Below, piece after piece: positions 1-12,370 of a stretch of 64,000 bases of DNA. The stretch comes from Rostrohypoxylon terebratum (Eukaryota > Ascomycota > Sordariomycetes > Xylariales > Hypoxylaceae). The first letter of the stretch is position 1. Each line of letters starts with the position of its first letter. A program made the translations under genes and the position numbers. The stretch is taken from the NCBI GenBank assembly GCA_022497145.1, contig MU385910.1:62001-126000 (forward strand), written 5' to 3'. The notes below the pieces were generated by a model. It saw only the letters and a list, made by a program, of their open reading frames with translations. It was not told the origin of the DNA and searched no databases.

Positions 1-71
1 ATTTAGACGTAATAGCGATACGTCTATGAAGACACCATCGCATCTTATACATACTGAAGCTACTAGGTAGT

Positions 72-1725
72 TTACACCGAAACTTCAAATCTTAGAGACC
101 TAGATGCCGTCTCTACCGAAACAGAGCTAGCAGCAACAGCACCAGTCTCGTCATGCGAACCCATCTCGATTTCCTCGCCCGCCACCAACTCGCGTGAAGA
201 TTGATGAGTCCTACGTCTCGTCTCAAGCCCAAGAGTTCGCAGAAACTGCGAAAGATTGCTAGAAATCATAGGCCTCTGGAACACTTCCTGTATGTTCTCT
301 AGAGACCGACCGCGAGTCTCAGGCATATAAGCGGCGAGCACGATTACAGTGCCGAGAGCCAAGCCGCCGAATAAGAAGTAGGCACCGAAGGCAGACGCTT
401 CTAGAAGAATCGGGGTGAGGATAGCTACCAGAAAATTTGTACCGAAGCATAAGCCCGTGGCCATGTTATTAGCTGCCGCGCGCGTATGCCCTGGTTGGAT
501 CTCGCTCGCGTAGATCTTCCCGACGATTCCCCAGGTCGCACAATACGTCAAACCGAACACGAAGACTGCGGTTATGACAAGCCACCTAGCAATTCCGTAG
601 GGATGAACTGTACCCGCGGCGTATAGACCGCCCATTAAAAACATACAGCCAGCCAGTATGAGCCCGCCGGAGATGGCAGAGGTGCGTCTTCCCCACTTGT
701 CAGCAAGCAAGAAAGCCGGTACGGAGATAGCGAGCATCAATATCGACGAAAGACCTGAAGCCAAGAAAGAGGCATTGTCAGATGACAGACCGGCCTGTTC
801 GAAAAGGATAGGCGCATACTAAGGGGATGAGATACGTCAATACATGATGAGGTTTTGAGAGTTGAAAGGGGGTGAGACTCACGTAGGTGATGGCATCTAT
901 GCCTGACAACTGGACCATGCCCAGAATAAACAGCGCGAGAATTGTGCGAGCACGATAACCTCTCTTGAATAAAAGTGAGAAGCTTTGCCACGGAGACAGA
1001 CTGGGCGTCTGTTCAGTTGTCGTCAAGAAATCTCTCTCGGCTTCGACCATATTGAAGTCCAGCCGTTCCAGAGCTCGAAGTGCATCGGCTTGCCTCCCCT
1101 TCAGCATAAGCCATCTCGGGGAATCTGGGAGCAGGAGACAAGCCCAGGAGAGAAGGGCGGAGAAGAAACATTGGACAATATACGGCAGACGCCATGCCAT
1201 ATCCGACTTAATATTAAGGGTTCCGTAGCATGTGAAATACCCAAAGCATACTCCAGCCGTGGCCATAAACTGTGGTAATCCCGCCAGTGTGCCGCGATAT
1301 TTGAGCGGCGCGATCTCGCAGATGTATACGTTGATGTTGCTTAAGAACACACCCTGGCCAAATCCAGCTATTGCTCGACCCGTGATAAACTGCGGTAAAC
1401 CGTGCGAGAGCCCTTGCACCAGTGCACCTGTACCGAATAAAAGAGCGCCGGGAATAATGACAGATGTCCGTCCAAATTTATCTGCGAAGTGTCCAGCGAA
1501 TACGGACGGAAGAGTGCCGGTCAACATGATCATAGACACTGTGATACCCAGCATCGCAGAAGAAAGTTGGCCTATCGATTCAGCGAACTGAGGCATGCGA
1601 GTGATGGCACCGATTGACCCCGTATCATATCCATTTAGTAAACCCCCCAGTGAGACAGCAACTGATGCCATCACGTATCGCGGTGCGAAATAGGGATAAG
1701 GGGAAGGGGTCGACGACGACGGCAT
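72..1725 (-). CDS. MFS sugar transporter
   Basis: Two exons (1725-883 and 818-72) give 529 aa; the 64-nt intron has a GTGAGT donor and a TTAG acceptor and joins in phase 0 at Ala-Ile-Thr-Tyr. This is a proton-coupled plasma-membrane sugar porter of the major facilitator superfamily (TC 2.A.1.1 type), expected to have 12 helices. Visible family marks are the GYDTGSIG segment in helix 1, the A-like loop GHFADKFGRTS, the YICEIAPLKYRGTL stretch after helix 4 and PETRGRSLENIQEVF after helix 12. Helix 7 carries GMVQLSGIDAITYYAP, the usual substrate-facing QLSGI(N/D) signature. The C-terminal tail (about 80 residues after PETRGRS) is hydrophilic and presumably cytosolic. Sequence alone does not give the sugar specificity. 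The stop lies only 71 bases from the window edge. Family assignment is secure; the exact substrate is unknown. Confidence 0.93.
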
Positions 1726-2469
1726 GGTTGCTGCCTAGGTTGGAGCACTTAATTGCCTTGAATGAATTGATAATAACTGAGGAATGGAAAGAAGGGAAAG
1801 TTCTCACCTATGCGAAGAGAAGTGTGACTCTTCATTTATAACGCCCCTTTCATATACATTATGTACCTACATATCCGGCACATGTAGCTAGCTGAGTTCA
1901 TCATCGTAAGACCTAAACTCTTTTTGTCAAATCTAGGTTATAACGGTCGGATCCCCGCATTACGACATCACACGCACCATTCTCCCCCATCGTGATCGCC
2001 GCCGGCGCCGGAGGTCTGGGGTATCCATCCACCGCGGAAAGATCCGTATTCTTGTATCTACCCTTGCATTCGTCAAGCAATTTTTCGGTCCTCGGTCAGG
2101 TAATTAGCGTCAACAGAACTCTGCTGTCGGCGAATGAGAAATTGACGCGTTATCTGTGTTCCACCGCATTGTGCTTTCCAATGTCTATGCAAACTTTCCA
2201 TATTGCGGAAATATGCGCAATGGGTAGGATTAGTAATACAAAGCGGTGGGAAAAGACCTGCTTCGCATCTAGCAGTAATTTTAAGTCAGATCGAATCAGA
2301 TTAATAACGGTTATGATGGCTCGAGAACGGCGGCGCTGGACGGAGCGATAAAAACTAATAACTTGGTCGAATAGATCCTTCTTGTTGTTCGGTATGGTCC
2401 AGGAGCTTGAGGTCAAGGTCAATATCAAACACAGGCAATATCGTACATATTTACAGAGTAGTGTATCGA
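1726..2469. other. intergenic, upstream of the transporter
   Basis: About 740 bases between the transporter start and the stop of the acyltransferase. Both neighbours are on the minus strand, so this holds the transporter promoter. No convincing coding, RNA or repeat signal was seen; short open frames here have no recognisable protein character. Confidence 0.5.
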
Positions 2470-5400
2470 TCATAAATGGGCTCTACCCTCAAGTCTTCTC
2501 CTTCTCCTCTCTGCTTTAACGACCCTCTTCAGTTTTACCGCTTCTTCATTATTAAGCTTCGCCTCAGCTTTGCTTTCCGGGCTTGTTGCTTCCTCGAACA
2601 TCTTTGCTCCTAAGGTGTCTGCCAATCTCAGAACTCGGGTGCTGACAGTTGCGCCGTCTCTTCGGTTTTTGCCTTCTCGTCTGCTCGAGGCAATGCGCTC
2701 GATGAAATTCCAAAGTCTACCTGATGATTGCAATGCACCAGATTTTGTCGGGTCGCGAGATGGCATCCACTCGGAGGCGAGGCGTAGGCGGGGCGGGATT
2801 TTCGAGTCCTTTGATTTGACTACATATATAATGCCTTCTTCTTCGAAACGCTGATAAGAATTCTTGAGGGTTTCCTTGTTCACGGCCTCAAAGTAGCTTA
2901 GGTCGCCCTGATGGTAAAGAGTCTTACCTAGCTGTTTAGGGTGTCAATCTTGCTATTCACATCTTAGAATAATGGCCTGGTCGCTTGCTTACCAGCTGCG
3001 CTGTGTTTTGCGCCTTCGTAACGTCAATCCAGATAGCGTCGCCATCTTTCAGCTCGAGGGGAGGTGTAAGTCCCACTGAAACGATAAAAGTTAGTAATTA
3101 ATTCTTTCAGGGGGCCATGATGCAAATCTTGGGGGGGTGTTTATTTCCAAGTGATATTACAAAGGTAAAGGGGGAAAAGAGCTCTGAATGGTACATACTG
3201 AGCGAGACAGCAGCAAGCCAGGTGGATTCGATAAACGGCCAAATTAAGAAGCAGTAAAAGTCGTAATTTTCTCTACCAGCCGCTCTTTCTTCATTCGCAA
3301 GACCTATGCTCAATATACTACCCTGCTCATCCCTCTTGAGGTCGAGCACACGGTCGCTTTCTAATCCGACCAAGGTTTTCTCTAGATTTGCTGCTAATCC
3401 TTCACCCGGGAAGATGAACTCTCCGCGGAATAATGACGAAAGGAACAATACTTGTTCTCGCAAGGTGCTATAGGATATTTCCTGGTGAGCTGGGCCGCCG
3501 CCTAGCTTCACACGTGTGTACATGCTGGCGCTGATAAGTGCTTCCGAGATAAATAGATGGATCGTCATATTGCGATCTTTGATATGTCAGCATATGCATT
3601 AGAAGCGAATATGTCCAAGAATATCTTAGTTGTGGGCAATGTAATGAGGGTTAGAATAGGACGGACAACAGGAAAGGGCGCGACTGAAAAAAGAACTCAC
3701 AAAAAGAGAGCTGAAATCTGTCTACGGCATAATACGTTGGCTCTGCTAGCCCTTGAACCACACCAACAAGGTCTTTCCCAAGCACGTCCAATCCTCGTTC
3801 CACGACATCAGATAATGGAGCATTTCCAAAGTGAGCAACGCGCCCTCCTTTGGCCCCTACGCGGGCGATGAGCCATTCGATCCTCCTCATAAGCTCCGAC
3901 ATACCCACACCTCGACCTCTCAGAGTAAGCAATACAGTTCCAATCAAGGCGGTGGGCATGACTACGGAAACGTTGTTGATGTCCGATAAAACCTTGTATC
4001 CCATAGTTCTTAACAACTTCTGTTTGATAGCGGCATTCTCGGGACTCCTGACATCTAATCGTAAAGTGTCTGGGGATATGGTGAGTTTCGTCAACTGTTC
4101 GTCGATATATCTGCGCAAGCTCCAAGGCTCATGGAAACGGACGTCGACTCTCCCCAGTCGTAAAGACAGGACAGAGGAGCCGCCGCTCAAGAAATCGGCC
4201 AAATTCTCTTTCTTCTTAGGAACCCCCAGGAGTTCCGTTACATAGTCTTCCGTTTCGATGACTTTGTCGTACTGTGTGCTTACCGGACATATGATGGCGT
4301 CTTCGACTCGGCCGGACAAGAGACTATCCAGTATGAAGCTAAGGATTCCGAATTTTGGTGGAAGCAGTTTTCCCGTCCTTGAACGTCCGCCCTCAATGAA
4401 GCATTCGAAATTATATCCGCCTTGGAGTAGAGTATCTATGTAAGCTTGTACGAGGGTTGTGTAAAGCGTGTCGTTTCCGAAGGACCGTCTAATCCACATT
4501 GCGCCTTGGATGGCAAGTTAGTGAGTTAGTGCAATGTTTTGCGACACAAACAATCATCCCAATAGATCTAAAATAGACTTACCAGCATGCTGTAGAAAAC
4601 TTCCAACGACGGGAAAGTTAAGATTATCCCCTGCAACAACAACGGGCAATGCTAATCCCAATCTATAGCAAATTAACTGCATAGAAACGTAATCAACGTG
4701 AGATCTATGGGAGGGCAAGAATATGATGCTTTGCTTCTTTGCCTCCGCCACCTCAGCTACTTTTCTTAACCTCAAAACTTCTTCGCTAGACACATGGATC
4801 CCTATGCTACTAATTAGCACGGCCGCACGAACAAGAAGCCCGAAGCCATTCAAGTGTGTTCATGTGTGCTCACCTTGGTGATACGCTCTTGTAAGCAGTT
4901 GTGTTACCAAATAGTATGCGCCCCTGATAAAAGTTTTGCTCTCGAATTTGCAAATCATATCATTCGTCATCTTTTCCGCGACTTCTCTTATGCCGGCCTC
5001 TATGACGGCCCGTCTTTGGGCCTTTTTAGTAATGAAATCTTTCTCATCTTTCTGGAACCACCCTTCCTGCTCCTCAACTTCCAGTCGCTTGTCGGCTAGT
5101 TGGGATATTCGGGTCTGCAAGAGAGGCGCGGATACGACGGCGTTCCTGATATGTTCAGAGAAACCAGAGTAGAAAATTGGTTGGCCGATGACCTTGTCGT
5201 AGGCTCGCCACCCGGTGCCGGAAACGTATAAGGAAACTTCGCGAAGAAATCTATATAGGCGAGGTTAACACCGATTGATCCTCTACAGCTTATAATAGTG
5301 GAATATGATTTTGATAGCGCACATGCATGCAGAGGGATGGGAGATGGGAAGAGAGAGAGGGTCCGGGTGGCGTACTGTAGAGGCTCTGAGCGGAAGCGAG

Positions 5401-5536
5401 CCATGTTGTGCATCAGGGGCTCTTCCTGACCGTCATCGCGACGAGCTTCAACATAGCTTCTCGGCTGAAGGGTAATCTGGTCACCCAAGATCTGCAAATC
5501 GGGCGCGGAGTCGCGCGTGGGATCGTCTTGCGCCAT
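2470..5536 (-). CDS. PlsB/GNPAT-type glycerone(glycerol)-phosphate acyltransferase
   Basis: Seven exons (5536-5376, 5250-4874, 4801-4583, 4504-3701, 3576-3199, 3075-2993, 2931-2470) give 827 aa with consistent phases. It acylates the sn-1 position of dihydroxyacetone phosphate or glycerol-3-phosphate, the first step of glycerolipid or ether-lipid synthesis. Seen directly: block I HRSHVD (HX4D, residues 211-216), GDNLN at 237-241, block III FIEGGRSRTGK at 288-298, block IV ICPVSTQYD, and a C-terminal PlsB-like helical region with YRNMTIHLFISEALI. The protein ends Ala-His-Leu, which fits the PTS1 consensus, so a peroxisomal location like that of animal GNPAT is likely (inference). Length suits the GNPAT/PlsB group rather than the smaller Sct1/Gpt2 ER enzymes. 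The start at 5536 is the only ATG that opens the first exon. DHAP versus G3P preference cannot be decided here. Confidence 0.86.
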
Positions 5537-6210
5537 GGTACTATCGCGGGCTCGTGGGCGGCTACCTATGTCGGGATCAATGGATTGGATGGCCTTCGCA
5601 ATAGCTATAGACAGCTGAGGATCTCTCAGCGGTTGCAGTTTATAACATTACATGCTAGGTAAACATGAAGCGCATGGAACACAGATTGGAAATGTACGAA
5701 TAAGTGAAAAGAAAAAGTGAATAAGGTTAACTTTCTATATAAACAGGAAGAGACAAAAGAATTGGATGATACCCACTACAGCTGAGTTGTACAATACGAT
5801 ACATTGATGATTCTTTCCCAGAGAACAGAGAAAGCCACTGCCGACGATGGAGCTTCCTCCTGTAGCAATGCGACCTTGGAACCTTGAAGCTTACCGTCAG
5901 CTACAGGGGACTATGAACCTTAAACGTTTTAGGGCCGTTTACTTCGTAATGCCGAGGTTTGTAGGCATGTGAATAAGGTTAGCTTCAAGCCACCATAAGG
6001 CTACCCCACTTTGTCCACTGTATCCACTAATTTCTCTACACTAGTAGCTATTACCTCCAGGCTAGCAGCCTGTAGCTTAATAGCGAATAGATGGACTCTG
6101 GATATCTTTCTCAGCATCCAAATTTCAGCATACATACATACCTCCCGTCACGTCGAACGAAGACACAATTCTCTGTCTTTAAAGCCACGCCGACACCGAC
6201 ACCACCACTA
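5537..6210. promoter_or_regulatory. divergent promoter, acyltransferase / POP4
   Basis: A 674-bp spacer between two genes transcribed away from each other. It must hold both promoters. I saw no strong binding-site cluster or RNA gene in it. An open frame continuing upstream of POP4 from 6091 is in frame with POP4 but looks like leader sequence. Confidence 0.5.
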
Positions 6211-6921
6211 ATGGCTTCAAATAACAACAATACCAATAATGGCCAATCTTTAACTCACCAACTCCTCTCCCGCGCTCATAGCCCAGACAGCACGAATCGC
6301 ATCTTCGCCGACAAAATTCAACACCGGCCTCTCTTACTAAAGCCGACCTCCCCCCCTCCATCTTCTAACGCGCGCGACGCACGGCGGAGATCCCGCGTCG
6401 AAAAGCGGCAGCGTGCGAAGGCTTTAAAACCAAAGCCTTTGTCTGCGCGCCAGCGGCGCAAGCTTGGCCTCTACGACATACCCAAGGACGGCCAGAAATA
6501 CGCCATATTCGAGCCGTTGAATCAGCTCTGGTTAGGTTACGCCCGCGAGATCTTAGGCGGTGAACTGTATGGCGGCGGTCAAGGTGCCGCGGCAAAGCTG
6601 AGCGCCGCTGACTTCCATGGCGCTGAGGTTGAGGTGTCCCGTAGCAGCTGCCCAAGCCGCGTCGGTATACGAGGTATCGTCATCAAGGACGCGCGCTTCG
6701 TCTTCGAGGTCATTACAGCAAAGAATCAAATTAAGACCGTGCCCAAAGAGGGCACCGTGTTTCGCATCAATGTTTCTCCTCCGCAAGACCAGGTACGAGA
6801 GAATGCGACCGCCCAAGACCAGAAACCATTTACCTTCGAGATACACGGCGACCAATTCCAGTACCGGTCGGCAGATCGCGCAAACAAGAAATTCAAGCCA
6901 CACTACTTGGAAAACCTCTAA
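6211..6921 (+). CDS. POP4: RNase P/MRP protein subunit POP4 (Rpp29)
   Basis: Single exon, 236 aa from the ATG at 6211; the frame is open upstream to an ATG at 6091, but those 40 residues look like translated leader. POP4/Rpp29 is the conserved core protein of nuclear RNase P (5' maturation of pre-tRNA) and RNase MRP (pre-rRNA processing). A basic linker (about residues 60-85, rich in R/K, with RRRSRVEKRQRAKALK) precedes the Rpp29 beta-barrel. Its marks are LSARQRRKLGLYDIPKDGQKYAIFEPLNQLW, the strand KLSAADFHGAEVEVSRSSCPSRVGIRGIVIKDARF and the closing VFRINV plus FEIHGDQFQYRSADRANKKFKPH. Length and layout are normal for fungi. The asparagine-rich N terminus is low complexity. It is divergent from the acyltransferase gene and convergent with the amidase gene. 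Confidence 0.93.
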   Translation: MASNNNNTNNGQSLTHQLLSRAHSPDSTNRIFADKIQHRPLLLKPTSPPPSSNARDARRRSRVEKRQRAKALKPKPLSARQRRKLGLYDIPKDGQKYAIFEPLNQLWLGYAREILGGELYGGGQGAAAKLSAADFHGAEVEVSRSSCPSRVGIRGIVIKDARFVFEVITAKNQIKTVPKEGTVFRINVSPPQDQVRENATAQDQKPFTFEIHGDQFQYRSADRANKKFKPHYLENL

Positions 6922-7706
6922 AGTTTCCAACCCTAGATATTCTAGCAAGTCCTTTTGAACCGTCTTATATACAACCTATACACGAGTTCTGAATCGGCAT
7001 TAAGAGTCGCATATCATCAAGCCTCAAAATATGCCATGAAGGCTAGCTGCCACTTCTAGGACACTCACGCCTACCCGAAGGATGGTGGCTCTCCTTCAGC
7101 ATAGCGGATAGGCCTGCAGGATATCGAAATACCTATGTTCAGCCCGACCGCCAGCAAATGTATACTCAGTAATGGATTACATACTTGGACGTCCCCAGAA
7201 CCTTTTCGAGTGGGGTCCAATGGTGAAAACCAATATCTGGGATACCGGAAATTTGTTCTAGAAGTAGAATCGAAGGAGAAACCCCGTCCATGGTCTATTC
7301 ACCAGCTATCAAAAGCAAATAATATCCCAAGTCGGGCATATTTCTATACTCTGCAAGATCTACGTAGGCATGGTACCACGCCGAAAAGGGCCAGTCGGTT
7401 TTTACTATAGCAGGTAGTGCCAAGCTGAGTCTCGATGGTGGCGTCAACAATTACACTGAGCCCATGAAGCACGAATGAAGACGCAGCAAAAAGTCATAGA
7501 TGAAGAAAGACGCGACACAGGCGTTCCAAGGCATCAATTTAGAGCTAGGGCGTTACCACTTACGAAGAGGAAGGGTCACCATTCATAAATACTTACCCCT
7601 TTGCGAGTCAAAAGACACATCGGTCCCCCCCATGACTTAATAATACGCGTGAGTCCATTTTTCAACCTAGGTACCAAACCGCCATACACCAAGCCCGACA
7701 TATTCT
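6922..7706. other. convergent intergenic spacer
   Basis: About 780 bases between the POP4 stop and the amidase stop. It contains one 91-codon open frame (7135-7410, plus strand) with no recognisable domain, so it is left unannotated. Otherwise nothing distinctive. Confidence 0.45.
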
Positions 7707-9807
7707 TTACGCAGGAACAGCAGCCGGTAAGCCTGCCTCCTCGAGCAGTATCTCCATAGCTTTAAACAGCTGCTCGTCGTAATATCTAGTGATAATGCGA
7801 ACATTAGCTATGTACTATCCAGGCAGGATCAAATAAAAACGAAACACTCACTTTCTTGCGACAAGCTGCAGCGAAATTGGCGCGTCCTTGTAGCCTTCGG
7901 CGCCGTACTCTTTCCACAAATCGTAAACATACTTATCCTCCTTACTAATTGGCTCGTAGCCCTCGGGGTACTCGAATGGCTTCTCCCTTTCCGGCGCGTC
8001 GACCTTGTCTGCGACGGGAAACACGATGGCCGGGTAGTCGAGCAGGTTCCACTGGGAAGTATAACCCCAGTACCTGCTAGTTTCGAGCTTGGGGGCGACG
8101 CCGAAGCCCGTCGGACACAGGATCACGTCGATGGGCCTCCCGTCAGAGCTCGACTTCGCCGTTTCGTTCCACAGCTTTGCGTACTTTGTACGATACTCTT
8201 CGCGCGCTTCGACGGCCTTCCAGAGGGAAGCTATGGTATGCTCTTTGACGTGTGGGTTGTCGAGAAGGATGAACTTCGACAGAGGAAGCCACGGTTCTCC
8301 AGACGATTCGATCGCAGCTTTGACATCCGCACCGCCGTCAGCGAAATATAGGCTAGCCTGCGTGTCCCATTAGACGCAATCCCAGTAGATAGAACGAGAG
8401 TGGACAGAGGAGATAAAAATGTACAAAGGGGAAACCTACAATGATAGACCACGCGAGATCGTGTTTCCAAGGATTCCAATTCACAATCTCGATATTAGGA
8501 CTCTTTTTCAGCTTCTCGACAAGCTCCGTGAGTGCCCTTAGGATAGGAGGGTGCGGTCTCACGACATGATCACTCAACATAACTCCGACTCTGAGCTTCC
8601 TATCCGGGAAGAACTCTTCCGGGTCCTTCCAGTCCATGGCAGCCAGGCTCGGCTGCCGAAGCCATGGTTTCTGGTCTATGATAGCCTTGGAGAAGAGCTC
8701 TAGGCCCTGAAGGCTCGTTGATAGTGGGCCGGTTGTTCCTATGATAGACTCCGCTCCGTGCATTGCGACAGCCCATCCATCGCTCGGTAGGCGTAGGCAC
8801 GTAGGCTTAAAACCGAACACGCCACTATGACAATACGAATCAAAATGAGTTGTTTAAGAAGGCAATTGGTTGATTCGAGGTATGTTTCTCTCAGGAGCGA
8901 TTACTTAAGTAGAGATTATACTAGGAAGGGGGAGAAGAAACCAAAACTTTTACATACTTGTTGGCCGCCGGCGACCTGATAGATCCGCCGATGTCACTTC
9001 CGATCCCGAGGATCGACCCGCGGAGCCCGACGAGCGCACCCTCACCACCCGAAGACCCTCCAGGAGTAAGGGTTGTATTATGAGGGTTTACAGTGGGACT
9101 TGAAAATTCGAGTTGGTTAGATCTCCGATACGTATAATACTAGTACCACACCCCCCTTTCTTTGAGATAGGGGCGAGTCAACAATTAAGGAATATCATTA
9201 GTGCTTACCCGTATAAGCGGCTGTTCGTCTCGAGCTGCATCAACGTCTGTGGCTGCGTAGTCCTTGCGTAAAACACTGCGCCAGCATCCCATAGATATTG
9301 CAAGATTAACGAATCCTCTTCAGGCACTTGCCCGACCCAGCCGACGAAGCCTGCGTTCGAATCTTCGCCCTTGAAGCCCATATGCTCCTTGACGCTGATA
9401 GGAACCCCATGTAAGGGGCCGATGGGTCCATTGTTGGTGAGCAGATATTGATCGAGTTCTGCCGCTCTCTCTAGAGCTCTCTTGGGAAGCAACTCTGTGA
9501 TACAGTTGCACAGCTTTTGGGCAAGGCCAGCCCGGCGCAAGAACGCTTTAGCAACTACTGTCGAGGTCCATTCCCCCGAAACGATCTTCTTGACGAGTTC
9601 TTCGACATTGATACTCGTTATTTCGATCTCCTCTTCTGTCAATAATTTCTTTGGGATACCCGTAGTGTTAAGGGGCACGTCTTCCGGGCTGAGTTCCGGT
9701 ACCGGCGGTTGGACTTCCGCAATGGTTGCATCCCTATACTGTTGTCGGTCGGCTGCGACGTCTTGCCACGTCGCCCCACTAGCGATTGTCACGGTGGCAG
9801 GAGCCAT
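7707..9807 (-). CDS. amidase-signature hydrolase (acetamidase-like)
   Basis: Five exons (9807-9209, 9098-8958, 8824-8440, 8357-7852, 7785-7707) give 569 aa. Amidase-signature enzymes hydrolyse amides to acid plus ammonia. The Ser-cisSer-Lys triad is visible: Lys140 in GVPISVKEHMG, Ser215 in TPGGSSGGEGAL and Ser239 in GIGSDIGGSIRSPA. The 75- and 24-residue spacings equal those of mammalian FAAH (K142, S217, S241). Length and the C-terminal APISLQLVARKYYDEQLF segment fit the fungal acetamidase/general amidase group (AmdS-like). No signal peptide is seen, so it is probably cytosolic. The substrate is unknown; simple amides or indole-acetamide-type compounds are possible. The intron donors are GTAAGC, GTATGT, GTAGGT and GTGAGT. 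The gene is convergent with POP4. Confidence 0.92.
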
Positions 9808-10745
9808 CTAGTCGTTCAACTCTAGTGTAGACCCTTGAAATGGATAGATAGTTGAGTATGTCTGAAGCAAGGTGGGGGAAACGGGGACGGCAAAGCGATG
9901 AGCATAAACTCACATTTCAACCATGTAGGGAATCAAGTAGCAAGTTATATATAATAATGTAACAATGGATTACTACACACCGGGCGATGCACCTTCTGGG
10001 TAGCACGAAGCAGATCTGCCTGTCGAGTTATCAGCATGGCTACTCCGCGTGATGATAACAACCTCGGAAGCGTTGGGTGACTTTGAACTCGGAAGTACAA
10101 GAAGTAGATAGCGACCTTGTGTCGCATGGATGAACGTGTATATAGTGGACCTATTTGATTGATAAGTGACTAGGTGATACCTAGGTCCTAGGTAGGCTCA
10201 TGCAGCAGTCCGGGTCGACACGGCATAGTTGTTCGTCAACTCGCGTTATCTAGGAGCCAACTAGGCTTCCTCCGAAGATCTAGATAAAAACACAAATGAC
10301 AAATAAGATTTACCTTATTATCAGAGTACATTCTTGAAGGATGAGGGACAAGGTGAATGCTTCTCCTTTGTTTTGGTGTTTCCGCTATTATTAGATTTAC
10401 ACCTCGGTAAGTATTTCTCTGAATATGCGCGCCTGAGACAGTTGAGATCAACGAGCAACGATACCTACTATTAGTGTATCTGTTCTGTAAATGAAGCATC
10501 GTCCCAACAAATTTCACTGTAGGGAGAAACATACTAGTACTCAAAGAAAAAAAAAAAAGAAATACATCTGACCTTGACATTACGGCTGAGTGTTCCAAAG
10601 CATAGCTACCTGAGGCAGGAATATAGATAGGTACCTATGCATACATGAATTTCGTATTTTGGAGGCTTGATATGAAGGCTTGATATGTAGGCCCTAGGGT
10701 CACTTGCAAGCTACATCTGAATGGATTGCCATATTAGGACCTAGC
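9808..10745. other. intergenic, amidase upstream region
   Basis: About 940 bases between the amidase start and the stop of the TPR gene, both minus strand. It carries one copy of the dispersed CCTAGG palindromic repeat (10180-10196) and a short A-run near 10547. No gene was recognised. Confidence 0.5.
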
Positions 10746-11751
10746 TCACTGGCCGGGACCATTCTGTGAGAAATTCATGCTGTAGCCGCCAGTCTTCTCG
10801 TCCTTTACCATTTGGAAATTGTCCGTACTGAGTCCGAAAGGCTTTAATATACCGTTCCCAAGCTATGCGTGTTCGATCAGTAGACTAGTTCCCACGGAGA
10901 TTATGTGAATTTCATGTACTTACGTCCTTCAACTTCCCCCACATCTCAGACATCTCCTTCTCTTGAGCAGCCTTGATTCTCGGCGGCAAAATTCTCAGCT
11001 GTGTTTGGACGATCCTCTGGTCCGGGCCGCTAAGGTTCGTCATTGTTGACAAAGTCTTGTAGTCTTCCTCGGCGCCGCTCAGATTTGACCAGCCACCTAG
11101 TTCGCTTCTCGCTCTAGCTCGTCTCATCAAAGCTTTGGCGCGAATTCTAAGGATATCCTCTTGTCGTTTCCGTCTCATAAGCTCGAAGGCGTTTTCCTCT
11201 TTTATTGCCGGTGCGCTTTTCTGAGCTCCGGAGCTTACGATCTCGTCTTCTACTTCGTCGTCTTCGTTATTTTTAATGTTCTTATTCTCCTTCTCTTCTG
11301 TGTCTTGCTCATGGCCGGCCTCGGCTCTCTCTAAACGATTCAGACCGTCTATAGCATCGGTGGCAGATTTAACGGCTTCCTTCCATTGGTCAAGTTTTAG
11401 GTGACATGCAGCAACGTTAGACTTCAGGACGGCAAGTTCGTAGTCAAGGTAGTGTGGACATATCGAGGTGGCCTCCTCATATTTGGCGATGGCATTTTCG
11501 TATTTGGCTGAGGAGAATAACGCGTTTGCTTCTGATTTCTTGTCGTTGGATTCACCTAGGAGACTCTATGCAATTGGCCTACTGGTCAATAGAAGCCCAG
11601 GGGCGAAGTGAGTCTATAGTGATGGACGCACCGATTCTTCTTCAGGGGTAAACTTCACGGGTGTCGTGGGTTCGTCATCGATATCTTGGTTCTCGGCTTG
11701 TGGTTTGGTCAGGTTGGGTTTCGTCTCTTTGGTCTTTGGCAAATCGGTCAT
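10746..11751 (-). CDS. TTC1-like tetratricopeptide repeat protein
   Basis: Three exons (11751-11632, 11565-10924, 10862-10746) give 292 aa. The ATG at 11751 opens a hydrophilic N terminus. A TPR array follows from about residue 43 (SEANALFSSAKYENAIAKYEEA, then YELAVLKSNVAACHLKLDQWKEAVKSATDAI). A long charged insert (about residues 120-160, rich in E/D/K/N) separates this from the last repeat, RIRAKALMRRARARSELGGWSNLSGAEEDYKTL. The third exon encodes LGNGILKPFGLSTDNFQMVKDEKTGGYSMNF, the diagnostic C-terminal tail of TTC1 proteins. TTC1 is a small cochaperone-type adaptor reported to bind Hsp90 and G-alpha proteins; the role in fungi is poorly known. The first donor (GTGCGT) is slightly off consensus but keeps the frame and the family sequence. 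Confidence 0.85.
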
Positions 11752-12370
11752 CCTTTCACACCATGCACCAAAAACAGTTTAAGGAATTAATGAGGTTGAA
11801 AAGTGGGAGGTTATACGGAAATACCTACTACTAACTAGGCATCTACTAGGTAGTAGGTAAGAAAATTAATTTATGGTTAGGTACTAGGTAGGTGAGCTTG
11901 CTTTGCTTTTATACTTCTGTCAGCTCTATGAAGGAAATAGCTTGCTATTCATATCCGGATGCTAACAGAGGCACTACCTAGTAGGTAACAACCCAGATCT
12001 CTGGGTACCTACATATGGTCTTATCTACTAGTATGGATACGACGTACAAATATGGGGGTTTACCCCGCAGTACTTCGTAATCCCCGCCAATGGCCATAAA
12101 TCCAGTTCGGAAAACTGTACCTGACCCCGCTTATGTATGACAATTTACCTAACTTTCAACTATTTAATGTTGTGATAATTTCAATATGCTTGCTTAACTT
12201 GCTTAAGCACTAACCAACTCATCGTCACATATCAAATCATTGAAGATTTTCTAAAAAGACTGTTTGGTCTAGTACACAGTCGATAATTGCCATATTGCCG
12301 TGGTGACGCAATGGCTCCTCGCACGGAGCAAGTTCCCCATTCACGAATATGTACTCATAGTCCACAGCTA
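11752..12370. promoter_or_regulatory. divergent intergenic region, TPR gene / HAD gene
   Basis: A 619-bp AT-rich spacer with several ACTAGGTAGT/ACCTA-type short repeats (11821-11900). It must hold both promoters. No in-frame ATG for the HAD gene was found here that splices correctly. Confidence 0.45.

Noticed and set aside
6091..6210. Upstream ATG giving POP4 a 40-residue longer N terminus
   Set aside because: The extra residues are unlike Rpp29 N termini, and the ATG at 6211 opens the usual low-complexity start. It may still be a minor alternative.
7135..7410. 91-codon frame between POP4 and amidase
   Set aside because: No domain, composition like non-coding flanks, no supporting splice sites.
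7707..11751. Biosynthetic cluster (transporter, amidase, regulator)
   Set aside because: No PKS, NRPS, terpene or tailoring core enzymes are present, and the neighbours are housekeeping genes (POP4, ASA1).
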